DNA of 64,000 nt from Micromonospora haikouensis (GTDB lineage Bacteria; Actinomycetota; Actinomycetes; Mycobacteriales; Micromonosporaceae), in contig NZ_FMCW01000011.1 in assembly GCF_900091595.1 (NCBI RefSeq), positions 157,376-221,375 on the forward strand, given 5' to 3'. Below the pieces are notes generated by a model. The model had not been told where the DNA came from and searched no databases. It worked only from the letters and a program-made list of their open reading frames with translations. The position numbers and the translations under genes are program-made. Of this stretch, positions 50,988 to 62,918 are shown piece after piece (within the stretch, counting starts at the first letter, position 1; every line of letters begins with the position of its first letter).

Positions 50988-52019
50988 TCAGCCGCGGGGG
51001 AGGACGTCGTCGACCACGCTGGGCAGGGCCGCCCAGTCGGCCGAGGCGATGCTCGCGTGGGCCCGCGCCAGTTGCGCCACCCGGGCCGCCGCCGCGTCGG
51101 GGTCGGTGTCGCCCACCGCCGGGGGTACGTTCTGCGCACTGGTCATCACCAGCAGGTAGTGGTTGGTGTCGTACCAGGCGGTGTCGATGCCGCCGGTGAC
51201 GTACGCCGACGCGTCGCCGTCGAAGACGACGAACCAGGGGCGCAGGGCGGTGTCGGCGTACCGGGTGCGGGGGTCGCCGGCCTGGGCGCGGTGCACGGCC
51301 GGGAACGCCTGCGCCGAGCCGAGGGTGCCGGCGGCGGCGAGCGCGGCGAGGTGCTGGGCGTACTCGATGTCGGTCCACAGCTTGTCGGTGGGGTTGCTCT
51401 CCTCGACGGTGCCGGGGATGAGGTGCACGACGACCCGGCCGGCGAGCTGCTGTCGGGTGGGCCAGTTGTCGGCGCGGGCGGCGGCGTCGAGGCTGGCGTG
51501 CCCGCCCAGGAGGTCGGCGGGGCGGAACACGGCCGACCCGAGCCGGGCGGCGAGCAGCGCGTCGAGCTGCGCCGGCCCCTGCCCGGTGCGGGCGCTGAAG
51601 CCGGTCTTCAGCTCCAGTTTGAGGTGCAGCGGGCCGGCGTCGGGGTGGGCGGCGAGCCAGAGCCGGATGTCGTCGAGGCAGTGTTCGAGGTTCTTGTTGC
51701 GGGTGCCGGTGTAGAGCTGGGCGGCGCTGGTGGCGGCGACGCAGTTGTTGTTGTTGCCGAGCGGGTTGGAGTGGCTGACCCGCCACTGGTTGGCGACGAT
51801 GTCGGGCCACACGTCCAGCTCGATCATCCCGGGCCGGGCGTCGAGGGCCTGCGCCAGGTAGTCGTACGTCCCCTTGTCGTACGCGTTGTGCGTGCCGACG
51901 GCGGTGGTCGCCGAGACCCGGGCGCCGGGGTCGACGGCGGCCTCGGCGGGGCTGGCGGCGACGAGCGCCGCGAGCACCGCGATCGACGTGAGCGCGGGCA
52001 GGGAACGGGATCGGCGCAT
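50988..52019 (-). CDS. Secreted PI-PLC-like phosphodiesterase
   Basis: 343 residues from ATG 52019, with GAGGAGG six bases upstream. Signal peptide SLPALTSIAVLAALVAASPAEA. Catalytic blocks of PI-specific phospholipase C are TTAVGTHNAYD with the first His, GMIELDVWPD with acidic residues, and QWRVSHSNPLG with the second His. HLKLELKTGF provides further acidic and basic residues, as in calcium-dependent bacterial members. It probably cleaves phosphoinositide-like head groups outside the cell. An AT-rich stretch (GATATAAATACATG near 52064-52077) in the divergent spacer is the likely promoter core. Confidence 0.87.
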   Translation of the reverse strand: MRRSRSLPALTSIAVLAALVAASPAEAAVDPGARVSATTAVGTHNAYDKGTYDYLAQALDARPGMIELDVWPDIVANQWRVSHSNPLGNNNNCVAATSAAQLYTGTRNKNLEHCLDDIRLWLAAHPDAGPLHLKLELKTGFSARTGQGPAQLDALLAARLGSAVFRPADLLGGHASLDAAARADNWPTRQQLAGRVVVHLIPGTVEESNPTDKLWTDIEYAQHLAALAAAGTLGSAQAFPAVHRAQAGDPRTRYADTALRPWFVVFDGDASAYVTGGIDTAWYDTNHYLLVMTSAQNVPPAVGDTDPDAAAARVAQLARAHASIASADWAALPSVVDDVLPRG

Positions 52020-52144
52020 GCGTGCCTCCTCGGCGGGCCGGCGACCGTCGCCGGGCATGCACCGATATAAATACATGAACGTGAATGGGGGAAGACCTGC
52101 GGGCGGCCGGCGCGGTACCGCCGCCCGGTGGATATGGTCGACGG

Positions 52145-54220
<2,076 letters not shown>

Positions 54221-54223
<3 letters not shown>

Positions 54224-54273
54224 GGAAGGGCCCCTTGTTAACGCCTTCGGTATAGCGGGGTCCCCCGCTATAC
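54221..54273 (+). repeat. Dispersed palindromic repeat, copy 8
   Basis: Plus orientation. The first three bases are the stop codon of the DUF255 gene. The right half is a perfect hairpin: GTATAGCGGGG, TC, CCCCGCTATAC (54250-54273), which makes this copy the clearest terminator-like member. Confidence 0.88.
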
Positions 54274-54319
54274 CCCTCGCCCCGATGGCGGCGGAGCCGC
54301 CGCTAGGCTGGCCCGCGAG

Positions 54320-55483
54320 ATGGATACCCGAACCGGTCTGCCAGTTGTCGGCATGGTGGGGGGCGGCCAGCTGGCCCGGATGACCCACCAGGCCGCGATC
54401 GCCCTCGGTCAGTCGCTGCGCGTGCTCGCGCAGGCCCCGGACGACGGGGCGGCCCTCGTCGCCGCCGACGTCCAGTACGGCGACCACACCGACCTCGCCG
54501 CCCTGCGCACCTTCGCCAAGGGCTGCGACGTGGTCACCTTCGACCACGAGCACGTGCCGACGGAGCACATCCGTGCCCTCGCCGCCGAGGGGGTGAAGCT
54601 CTTCCCTCCGGCCGACGCCCTGCTGCACGCCCAGGACAAGCAGGTCATGCGGGAGCGGCTCGGCGAGCTGGGCGCGCCCAACCCGGCGTGGCGGCCCGTC
54701 GCCGAGCCGGCCGACCTGGTCGCCTTCGGCGACGCGCAGGGCTGGCCGGTGGTGCTGAAGGCGGCCCGGGGCGGCTACGACGGTCGGGGCGTCTGGCTGG
54801 TCGACGACGCCGTGCAGGCCGCCGAGCTGGCGGCCACCCTGCTCGCCGGCGGCACCCGGCTGATCGTCGAGGAGCGGGTGGCGCTGCGCCGGGAGTTGGC
54901 CGTGCAGGTGGCCCGCTCGCCGTTCGGGCAGGTCGCCGCGTACCCGGTGGTGGAGACCGTGCAGGTGGGCGGCATCTGCGTCGAGGTGCTCGCCCCCGCG
55001 CCGGGCCTGCCCGAGGAACTGGCCGTCGCCGCCCAGCAGCTCGCCATCGACCTGGCCACCGCGCTCGGCGTGGTCGGCCTGCTCGCCGTGGAGCTGTTCG
55101 AGACCCCGGCCGGGCTGGTGGTCAACGAGCTGGCCATGCGTCCGCACAACTCGGGCCACTGGACGATCGAGGGGGCCCGCACGTCGCAGTTCGAGCAGCA
55201 CCTGCGGGCCGTGCTCGACTACCCGATGGGCGACACCTCGCTCGCCGCCCCCGTCGTGGTGATGGCGAACGTGCTCGGCGGGCAGCCGGGCGGCATCTCC
55301 ATCGACGAGCGGCTGCACCACCTCTTCGCCGCCGAGCCGGGCGCGAAGGTCCACCTGTACGGCAAGCAGGTGCGACCCGGCCGCAAGATCGGGCACGTCA
55401 CGGTGCTCGGCGACGACCTGGCGGACGTGCGGGCGCGGGCCGCCCGGGCCGCCCACTGGCTGACGGAAGGGACGCCGGCATGA
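54320..55483 (+). CDS. purK: N5-carboxyaminoimidazole ribonucleotide synthase PurK
   Basis: 387-residue ATP-grasp enzyme. N-terminal [18 protein letters not shown], nucleotide-binding [20 protein letters not shown] and the metal/ATP block [19 protein letters not shown] are diagnostic of PurK. It uses ATP and bicarbonate to carboxylate AIR. Its stop overlaps the purE start by four bases, so the two consecutive enzymes are made together. ATG 54320 has no strong ribosome site. Confidence 0.96.
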   Translation: MDTRTGLPVVGMVGGGQLARMTHQAAIALGQSLRVLAQAPDDGAALVAADVQYGDHTDLAALRTFAKGCDVVTFDHEHVPTEHIRALAAEGVKLFPPADALLHAQDKQVMRERLGELGAPNPAWRPVAEPADLVAFGDAQGWPVVLKAARGGYDGRGVWLVDDAVQAAELAATLLAGGTRLIVEERVALRRELAVQVARSPFGQVAAYPVVETVQVGGICVEVLAPAPGLPEELAVAAQQLAIDLATALGVVGLLAVELFETPAGLVVNELAMRPHNSGHWTIEGARTSQFEQHLRAVLDYPMGDTSLAAPVVVMANVLGGQPGGISIDERLHHLFAAEPGAKVHLYGKQVRPGRKIGHVTVLGDDLADVRARAARAAHWLTEGTPA

Positions 55484-55971
55484 CCACCGTCGGTTTGATC
55501 ATGGGTAGCGACTCCGACTGGCCGACCATGAAGGCCGCCGGGGAGGCCCTCGCCGAGTTCGGGGTCGGCTACGAGGTGGGCGTCGTCTCCGCCCACCGCA
55601 CCCCCGGCAAGATGATCGAGTACGGTCGCACCGCCGCCGACCGAGGCCTCAAGGTGATCATCGCCGGGGCGGGCGGGGCCGCCCACCTGCCCGGCATGGT
55701 CGCCTCGGTCACCCCGCTGCCGGTGATCGGCGTGCCGGTGCCGCTCAAGCACCTCGACGGGATGGACTCGCTGCTGTCCATCGTGCAGATGCCGGCCGGC
55801 GTGCCAGTGGCCACCGTGTCGATCGGCAACGCCCGCAACGCCGGGCTGCTCGCCGTCCGCATCCTCGCCGCCGCCGACGAGGGGCTGCGGGCGCGCATGG
55901 TGGCCTACCAGGCGAGCCTGGAGCAGCTGGTCGCCGACAAGGAAGCCGCCCTCCACGCCACCCTGACCTGA
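55480..55971 (+). CDS. purE: N5-carboxyaminoimidazole ribonucleotide mutase PurE
   Basis: 163 residues. [19 protein letters not shown] at the N-terminus, [17 protein letters not shown] with the catalytic His, and [19 protein letters not shown] are the class I PurE signatures. It converts N5-CAIR, the PurK product, to CAIR. The ATG overlaps the purK stop. It ends seven bases before the convergent SCO7613-type gene. Confidence 0.96.
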   Translation: MTTVGLIMGSDSDWPTMKAAGEALAEFGVGYEVGVVSAHRTPGKMIEYGRTAADRGLKVIIAGAGGAAHLPGMVASVTPLPVIGVPVPLKHLDGMDSLLSIVQMPAGVPVATVSIGNARNAGLLAVRILAAADEGLRARMVAYQASLEQLVADKEAALHATLT

Positions 55972-55978
55972 TCGATCG

Positions 55979-58900
55979 TCATCTCATGCCGCGCAGGGCC
56001 GTCTGGAGGCGGTCCTGGGCGCGGCGGCGGCGCTCGTTGCTCGCGCCGAGCACCAGCAGCACCAGCCCCACCGGGATCAGCACCAGCCAGGGGCCGAGGC
56101 TGAACAGCGCGTGCACCGCCGCGATGGCGGTGACCGTCGCGCCGACGATCACCGGGGCCTGCTGCTGGCTGGTGGTGCCGAAGATCAGCACCGCCACCGC
56201 GCCGAGCAGCAGCAGCACCTGCCGCAGCATGCTGGAGTCGGTGGCCAGCACGATCGCCAGGGTCGGCACGAACGCGGCCACCAGCGCGGGCCCGTACGCC
56301 ACCCAGCTCGACAGGTCCGGCCGTTGCCGCAGCTCCAGCACCCCCACCAGCAGGGCAAGCGCCGCGAACGGCAGGGTGTAGGCCTCCGGCAGCGCCACGT
56401 CGGCGACCCGCATCAGGATCCACCAGGCGACGATCTCGCAGAAGACCACCGCCCAGAACAGGATCCGCCGCTCCACCGGCTGCCGCCCTGGCCGGGCCGC
56501 CGCCACCCCGAGCACGGCACCCCAGGCGGCCAGCAGCGCGGCGATGTGCCGGGGCGAGTCGAAGGCCAGCGCCAGGGCGATCAGCGCGGCGGCGAACCCG
56601 CTCCACTCCACCGTGGCCGCCTCGCGCCGGGCCTCCGGCCGGCGCAGCCGGGGCAGGGTCGCGGCGAACACCTGCAGGGCCGCCCCGACGGCCAGCACCC
56701 CGAACGCGGACCAGACCGCGGCCAGGCCCGCCACCAGGCCGACGACCAGCACGAACAGCTGCGCCGTCAGCGAGGCGAACAGCCAGCCGAGGATGCGGGC
56801 CCGCTGCGTGGTGCCGTACAGGGCGGCGACGACGCCCACGCCGACCGCCCCGCCCAGCGTGAACAGGGTCAACTCCCGGGTGGCCAGGCTGCCCAGCAGC
56901 CCGGCCCCGCCCCCGGCGAGGCCGATCACGAAGACCAGCACCCGGGCGGTACGCAGCGACCGCGCCCGCTCCGCGATCGGCGGGGGCGGGCTGAGCGCCA
57001 GCCCCAGCATCGAGATCGTGAACACCGACAGGGCGGCCAGCACGCTCACCGGCCAGCCGTGGCCCAGGGCGGTCGGCGTGATCAGCAGGGTCACCGCCGC
57101 CCCGGGCAGCACCACCGGCACCGCCCGGGACCGTCGCCCGCCGCTGAGCCCGACGGCGGCCAGCGCCGCGGTCAGCGTGAGCAGCAGCGCGGTCAGCACG
57201 TGCGTCGGGTCGACCGCGTCGGCGGGCGGGGCGAGCAGTTCCGGCGGCGGCCCCTGCCACACCCGCTTCAGCGCCCGGTACGGCTCGACCAGCGCCACCT
57301 CCAGGGCGGGCGCGAGCGAGAACACGGCCAGCGCGACGGGCAGCGCCGCGGCGGCCAGCGCCCCCGCCGCCGGGCTGACGCGCCAGCGCACCGCCGTGCC
57401 GTCGTCGTCGGGGGCCCGGCGCAGCGCGCCGTCGAGCAGCACCGTCCAGCGCCGGACCCGTTGCGCCGAGCCGGCCGGCGGCACGGTCGACGCGCGGACC
57501 AGCTCGGCGAGCACCCCGAGCAGCGCGGCGGCCGCCGCGTACACGCCGGAGGGCAGCCCGGCCACGATGGCGGCGGCGGCACTGACGGTCGCGCCGCCGA
57601 CGATGGCCGCGCTGGCGTACGGAAGATATTGCGGGACCTGCCGGCGGACCGCGGCGATCGCGGCCAGGCCCAGGCTCGACGCGGCCAACGCGGCCGTCAG
57701 CACCACCTCGGGTGACCGGCCGAAGTCGGCGGCCAGGGCGGCCATCGCGCCGGGGAGCGCGAGCAGCGCGGCCCCGGCCGCGATCCCCCCGATCTGCACC
57801 AGGTGCGGCGGCATCCCGTCCGCTTCCACGTCGTCCACCAGCGGGGCGGCGAACACCCGGGACAGGGCCGCCACGACCACGCCGACGAGCACGATCCCGC
57901 CCAGCGCCAGCGCGGTCGTCCACGGCCGGACCAGCCCGGCGCCGGCCGCGTGCAGGGCGACCGCCCCGGCGACGGTCGCCCGGGACAGCCCGGCGCGCGG
58001 GTCGAGCGCCGCGGCGGCGGCCGTCCCGAAGGCGGTGGCGACCGCCAGGCCGACCACCACCGGGGACCACCAGGGCAGGTCGAAGGCGGCCGGGAGGCTG
58101 ATGGTGGCGAGGACGGCGGCGGCACCCGAGACGTCGTGCCTCCACGGATGCGGGAGCAGCACTGCGGCGGCGATGCCGAGCAGGGCCAGGGCGACCGGCG
58201 CCTGCCAGGTGGACCCGCCGGTCGGCGCGGCCGGCCAGCCGGACAGGTCGCCCGCCCAGATCGGGCCGGGGGTGGCCAGCACGCCCCAGCCGCCGCGCAG
58301 CGCGCTCCAGCCCGCGAGCAGCCCGATCAGGGCGCCGCCGACGGCCAGGCCGAGGATCGGCCCGCGCCGCCACTCCTCCGGCATCGCCCGTGCCACCGCC
58401 GCGACCGCCGCCACCAGCGCGGCGGCCACCACGAGCTGCCCGCCAGGGGTGAGCACCGCCGCGACCCGGACCAGCGTCGCGACCAGCGCCGCGGTGACCG
58501 CCGCCGTGGCCAGGTCGGAGCCGTCGAGCGTCACGTCCGCCCGCCTCCCCGCGTCGATCGACGGGGCGAGGAAGACCAGCAGGCCGGCCACGAACAGCAG
58601 CGCGCCCACCCAGGCGTCGGCGGCGGTGGCCCCCGGCGCGGTGAACGCGGCGGCCGTCACCACCAGCGCCCCGAGCCCGGTGCCCAACGCCAGCGGCATG
58701 GGGATGCGCCGCTCGGAGACCTGCACGAGGGCCGCGTAGCCGAGGGTGACGCAGACCGCGAGGAAGCTCGCCGCCAGCACCGGCACGGTGACCACGCGCA
58801 GGCTCGCCGGGGTCGGCGTCGGGTCGGTCGGCACGGTCGCGGCGACGAACGCCGCCACCGCCCCCGGCAGCGCGAACGCCGCCCCGCCCGCGGCCCAGTT

Positions 58901-60982
58901 GGCGACGGTGTCCGCGGCGGCTGCGGCGGTCATCCGGACCCGGGGCACCACCGCGACCAGCGCGCCGCCCACGAAGAGGGCGAGCAGCACGGCGGCGGTC
59001 AGCGCCGGCCGGGCCAGCCCGGCGCCCGCGCCGAGCAGGCCGACGACGGTGGCGGCGACCGCGTGCACGGTGGCGGACCGGGTCGTCGTGGCGGTGAGCC
59101 CGACCGCGCCGATGCCGACGGCGGCGACCACCATCGGCCACGGCGCGGCCGCCCAGCCCAGGCCGAACGACGCGGGGACGGCCAGCGCGGTCAGCGCCGC
59201 CCCGGCCACCGCGAACTCGCGGCGGATCTGCGGCGGCAGCGCCAGCACGGCGGCGACGGTGAGCAGGAAGGCGCTGGCGGCGAGCTGCCAGGCCGCCGGG
59301 CCGACGGAGGCGGCCAGCTCGGCGGGGTAGCGGTCGAGGTCGGCCGCCCAGGCCGGGCTTGCCGCGAGGGCCGGGGCCAGCCCGGCGCGCAGCGCGCCGA
59401 CGGCCACCACCAGGCCGCTGACCGTGAGCGCCGCCGCCGAGGCGAGCTGCGGGCCGCGCCGGGCGACCTCCGGCAGGACCCGCACCGCCAGGCCGGTGAC
59501 CGTGATGACGGCGGCGACGAGCAGTAGGGCCCGCCCGGGGAAGGCCACCGCCGCGACCCGGCCCAGCGCGCCGACCACCGCGAGGGTGAGCACACCGGCG
59601 GCCACGTCCGGCAGCGGCGGCCGGCGCAGCACCAGCGCGCCGCCCAACCCCACCAGGGCGGCCAGCAGCAGCACCGCGCCCGCCCCGGCCGCCGTCGGCA
59701 CCGAGGCGGCGCGCAGCAGCGCGGTCACCGCGTACGCCAGGGCCAGCACCACCGCGACGCCGTGCAGCAGCCAGGTCAGCTCGCGCAGGGCCGGCACCGG
59801 GCGGGTGGGCGGCTCGCCGGCCGGCACCCCGCCGGAGGCGTCGAGCACCTCGCCGGCCTCCTCCGGGTCGCCCTCCGGCCGCCGTTCCCCGCCGGGCCGG
59901 CCGCCCCGGGTGGGCCGGTCCTGCACGGCGTCCTCGGCGGACGGGTCGGCTCCGGCGGGCCGGTCGTCCTCGCTGGGCCGCCGGGGCGGCGGGGCGGGCG
60001 GGGCGATCCGGCCGCCCGGCGGGTCCGCACGCACCGGCCGCTCCACCGTCACCGGGGACCGGGCCAACCAGAGGTCGACGACGGCGACGACGGTCAGCAC
60101 CAGGGCCCAGCCGGCCGGCCCGGACACCCGGTCGTACGCCAGCAGCGGCAGCACCGGCTGCGCGGCCAGCACCGTGGCGAAGCGGGGCGCGCGCAGCCCA
60201 GTGAAGAGGGCGTAGCCGAACCCGACGGCGGCGGTGACCAGGAAGATCACCCCGGCGAAGACCGCACCGGACGCCCCCCCGCCGCCGATGAGGTCCACCG
60301 CCCACAGCGCGTACCCGGCGAGGGGCACCAGCAGCAGGCCGACGGCGGAGATCGTCTCGGCGGTCGAGGTGAGCCCGCGCCGGGCCAGCACCGGCGGGGC
60401 GAGCAGCAGCAGCACCGTGGCGACGAGCAGGACCCCGAGCCGGGACAGGGCGTCCATCGAGCTGGTGGCCACCACGGCGAAGACCACCGCGGCCACGGCG
60501 AGCAGCAGCGCGCCCAGCCCGAGGGGGATGTTCTGCACCTCCCGGGACGACGCCTCCGGCGGATTCTCGGGGTCGTCGACGTCCAGCCAGCGGGCGGTCG
60601 CCGGCGGCGGGGGCGGCGGCGGATCCTGCGGCGGGGGCGGGGCGGCGCCCTGGCGGGGCACCCGGGGCGGCGCCCCCGTCGTCACGGTCGGCGGGCGGCG
60701 GCCGGGGCGGCGGCGCAGCACCCGCCGGGGGCGGGCGGCCTGCTTGAGGCGTTCCTCGGTGGCGTGGCTCAGGATGTCCCGCTGGAAGAGGGCGGCCTGC
60801 ATCTTCGCGGCGATCTGCCGCTGCTCGGCGGCGATGGCGGCTTCGCGGGCCTTCATCTCCGCGATCGAGCGCTCGACCTCCGCGAGGTGACCGGCCCACT
60901 GGGGCTGGTGCGCGCCGCAGTGCGGGCACTGCGCGGCCGGCTTGATCTCCCGACTGCACGAGGAGCACTGAAAGGTCTGCAC
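55979..60982 (-). CDS. SCO7613-type giant polytopic membrane protein with zinc ribbon
   Basis: 1,667 residues from GTG 60982. The N-terminus has a four-cysteine ribbon (FQCSSCSREIKPAAQCPHCG), a coiled coil (AEVERSIAEMKAREAAIAAEQ) and a long Pro-rich linker. After that, nearly everything is hydrophobic: several dozen helices with short loops, broken by a few polar linkers (around residues 325-400 and 1180-1260). This organisation matches SCO7613 C-terminal domain proteins of actinomycetes. Function unknown; no transport or catalytic motif is evident. At 5 kb it is the longest gene in the window. Confidence 0.85.
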   Translation of the reverse strand: MQTFQCSSCSREIKPAAQCPHCGAHQPQWAGHLAEVERSIAEMKAREAAIAAEQRQIAAKMQAALFQRDILSHATEERLKQAARPRRVLRRRPGRRPPTVTTGAPPRVPRQGAAPPPPQDPPPPPPPATARWLDVDDPENPPEASSREVQNIPLGLGALLLAVAAVVFAVVATSSMDALSRLGVLLVATVLLLLAPPVLARRGLTSTAETISAVGLLLVPLAGYALWAVDLIGGGGASGAVFAGVIFLVTAAVGFGYALFTGLRAPRFATVLAAQPVLPLLAYDRVSGPAGWALVLTVVAVVDLWLARSPVTVERPVRADPPGGRIAPPAPPPRRPSEDDRPAGADPSAEDAVQDRPTRGGRPGGERRPEGDPEEAGEVLDASGGVPAGEPPTRPVPALRELTWLLHGVAVVLALAYAVTALLRAASVPTAAGAGAVLLLAALVGLGGALVLRRPPLPDVAAGVLTLAVVGALGRVAAVAFPGRALLLVAAVITVTGLAVRVLPEVARRGPQLASAAALTVSGLVVAVGALRAGLAPALAASPAWAADLDRYPAELAASVGPAAWQLAASAFLLTVAAVLALPPQIRREFAVAGAALTALAVPASFGLGWAAAPWPMVVAAVGIGAVGLTATTTRSATVHAVAATVVGLLGAGAGLARPALTAAVLLALFVGGALVAVVPRVRMTAAAAADTVANWAAGGAAFALPGAVAAFVAATVPTDPTPTPASLRVVTVPVLAASFLAVCVTLGYAALVQVSERRIPMPLALGTGLGALVVTAAAFTAPGATAADAWVGALLFVAGLLVFLAPSIDAGRRADVTLDGSDLATAAVTAALVATLVRVAAVLTPGGQLVVAAALVAAVAAVARAMPEEWRRGPILGLAVGGALIGLLAGWSALRGGWGVLATPGPIWAGDLSGWPAAPTGGSTWQAPVALALLGIAAAVLLPHPWRHDVSGAAAVLATISLPAAFDLPWWSPVVVGLAVATAFGTAAAAALDPRAGLSRATVAGAVALHAAGAGLVRPWTTALALGGIVLVGVVVAALSRVFAAPLVDDVEADGMPPHLVQIGGIAAGAALLALPGAMAALAADFGRSPEVVLTAALAASSLGLAAIAAVRRQVPQYLPYASAAIVGGATVSAAAAIVAGLPSGVYAAAAALLGVLAELVRASTVPPAGSAQRVRRWTVLLDGALRRAPDDDGTAVRWRVSPAAGALAAAALPVALAVFSLAPALEVALVEPYRALKRVWQGPPPELLAPPADAVDPTHVLTALLLTLTAALAAVGLSGGRRSRAVPVVLPGAAVTLLITPTALGHGWPVSVLAALSVFTISMLGLALSPPPPIAERARSLRTARVLVFVIGLAGGGAGLLGSLATRELTLFTLGGAVGVGVVAALYGTTQRARILGWLFASLTAQLFVLVVGLVAGLAAVWSAFGVLAVGAALQVFAATLPRLRRPEARREAATVEWSGFAAALIALALAFDSPRHIAALLAAWGAVLGVAAARPGRQPVERRILFWAVVFCEIVAWWILMRVADVALPEAYTLPFAALALLVGVLELRQRPDLSSWVAYGPALVAAFVPTLAIVLATDSSMLRQVLLLLGAVAVLIFGTTSQQQAPVIVGATVTAIAAVHALFSLGPWLVLIPVGLVLLVLGASNERRRRAQDRLQTALRGMR

Positions 60983-61169
60983 GACACCCCTCCACCCGGC
61001 CGGCCCGCACTGTGGACTACCACTGTCGCAGCATGCCCTGAGCCGGCGCGGATTTCGACACCTGTCGGCGGTTCGGCGGTGACGAATGGGTGACCGGGGA
61101 CGCCACCGGGCCGACCGGAGCGGCCGACGGGGTGACCGGGGCGGCCGAGCGGTGGCCCCGACGTGCGGC

Positions 61170-61200
61170 GGCCGGCCCCGGACGAGGTCCGTGGCCGGCC
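61170..61200 (-). terminator. Hairpin terminator after the UDP-glucose dehydrogenase gene
   Basis: GGCCGGCC (61170-61177) pairs with 61193-61200, with a nested GGAC/GTCC hairpin, about 20 bp beyond the stop. The remaining ~170 bp to the SCO7613-type gene show no other feature. Confidence 0.7.
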
Positions 61201-61221
61201 GTCACCGGTGTCGGTCGGGGG

Positions 61222-62649
61222 TCAGGGGCGGCCCATGCCCCGGTACTCCCAGCCGGCCTGGCTCCACAGTGTCGCGTCGAGGCAGTTGCGGCCGTCGACC
61301 ACGCGGCGGCCGGCGACCAGCTCGCCGAGGGCCACCGGGTCGGCGTTGCGGAAGTCGGCCCACTCGGTGAGCACGCAGACCAGGTCCGCCCCGGTCACCG
61401 CGTCGGCCATCGTGGACTCGTACGTCAGCTCGGGGGCCACCCGGCGGGCGTTCTCCGCGCCCTGCGGGTCGAACACGTGCACGTCCGCCCCGGCCTTGCC
61501 GAGCAGCCCGGCGACGGCGAGCGCCGGTGCGTCGCGTACGTCGTCGGTGTTGGGTTTGAACGTGGCGCCGAGCACGGCGATCCGGGTGCCGGACAGGTCC
61601 GGGCCGGCGGGCCCGGCGCGGCGGCCCAGCAGCTCGGCGGCCAGCGCGATCACCCGGGTCCGGCGGCGCAGGTTGATCAGGTCGACCTCGTGCAGGAAGC
61701 GCAGCGCCTCGCCGGCCCCCAGCTCCTGGGCGCGGGCCTGGAACGCGCGGATGTCCTTGGGCAGGCAGGCGCCGCCGAACCCGAGGCCGGCCTGGAGGAA
61801 GCGGTTGCCGATGCGGGGGTCGTACCCGATGGCCTTGGCGAGCTGGGTGACGTCGCCGCCGGCGACCTCGCAGACCTCGGCCATCGCGTTGATGAACGAG
61901 ATCTTGGTGGCCAGGAAGGCGTTCGCGGCGACCTTGACCAGCTCGGCGGTGGCGAAGTCGGTGACCACCAGCGGGACCTCCCGGTCCTCGGTGGCGGCCA
62001 GGTCGAAGACCCCCTTGTGGGCGGCGTAGAGCATGCCGTTGGCCCAGTCGCTCTTGACGCCGACCACGATCCGGTTGGGGCGCAGCACGTCGTCGACGGC
62101 GAAGCCCTCCTGGAGGAACTCGGGGCTCCAGGCCACCTCGACGCCGAGGTCGGCCGGGGTGTGCTTGCCGACGAGCTGCTCCACCCACTCGGCGGTGCCC
62201 ACCGGCACGGTGGACTTGCCGACGATCAGCGCCTTGCGCGTCAGGTGCTGGGCGAGGCCGGTGACGGACGCCTCGACGTACGACAGGTCGGCGCCCATCC
62301 CGTCGGCCCGCTGCGGGGTGCCCACGCAGATGAAGTGCACGTCGCCGAAGTCGGCCGTCTCGGCGATGTCGGTGCTGAACCGCAGCCGGCCGGCGGCCAG
62401 GTTGCGCCGCAGCAGCTCGTCGAGGCCGGGCTCGTGGATCGGCACCTCGCCCGCGTTCAGCTTGGCGATCTTGTCGGCGTCGACGTCGAAGCCGAGCACC
62501 TCGTAGCCCAGCTCGGCGTAACAGATGGCGTACGTCGCACCGAGGTACCCGGTGCCGAGGAAGGTGACCCGGGGTCGGGCCGCGCCCGACGGCGGCGTGA
62601 CCGCGGCGATGGCCGGCATCGGTTGGGTGTTCGGGTACGGGATCGTCAC
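61222..62649 (-). CDS. UDP-glucose 6-dehydrogenase
   Basis: 475 residues from GTG 62649. The NAD Rossmann motif is VTFLGTGYLGATYA; other signatures are NAGEVPIHEPGLDELL, STVPVGTAEW, WSPEFLQEGFAVDD, Lys/Asn in AELVKVAANAFLATKISF and catalytic Cys295 (GFGGACLPKD). It oxidises UDP-glucose to UDP-glucuronate for polysaccharides or glycosylated metabolites. The frame is open to 62718, but GTG 62649 is favoured by a GGAG-rich stretch upstream. GDP-mannose dehydrogenase is a less likely alternative. Monocistronic, with a hairpin after the stop. Confidence 0.92.
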   Translation of the reverse strand: MTIPYPNTQPMPAIAAVTPPSGAARPRVTFLGTGYLGATYAICYAELGYEVLGFDVDADKIAKLNAGEVPIHEPGLDELLRRNLAAGRLRFSTDIAETADFGDVHFICVGTPQRADGMGADLSYVEASVTGLAQHLTRKALIVGKSTVPVGTAEWVEQLVGKHTPADLGVEVAWSPEFLQEGFAVDDVLRPNRIVVGVKSDWANGMLYAAHKGVFDLAATEDREVPLVVTDFATAELVKVAANAFLATKISFINAMAEVCEVAGGDVTQLAKAIGYDPRIGNRFLQAGLGFGGACLPKDIRAFQARAQELGAGEALRFLHEVDLINLRRRTRVIALAAELLGRRAGPAGPDLSGTRIAVLGATFKPNTDDVRDAPALAVAGLLGKAGADVHVFDPQGAENARRVAPELTYESTMADAVTGADLVCVLTEWADFRNADPVALGELVAGRRVVDGRNCLDATLWSQAGWEYRGMGRP

Positions 62650-62918
62650 GCCTGTCTTCTCCGCTCGCGCTGGCGGCGCTTGCTCGCGTCGCATTCGGCT
62701 GCGGCGCCTGGCCGGCACCGAAGGGGAATTGTGTCGTTTTCTGCTCGCCGTGCCGCGTCGACCTCCGCGCGCCGCGTCGCTTCGACGCCTCGGTCAGGCC
62801 CGAGCCTACGCGCCGGTAAGGATCAACTGAGCGCTGGTCGCTATCCTTCAGTCTGCGCGGTCGGCGGTTCCGAGACGCTACAGACTGGGCATGATAGCCG
62901 TGAAGGGGAGGGGCCGAC

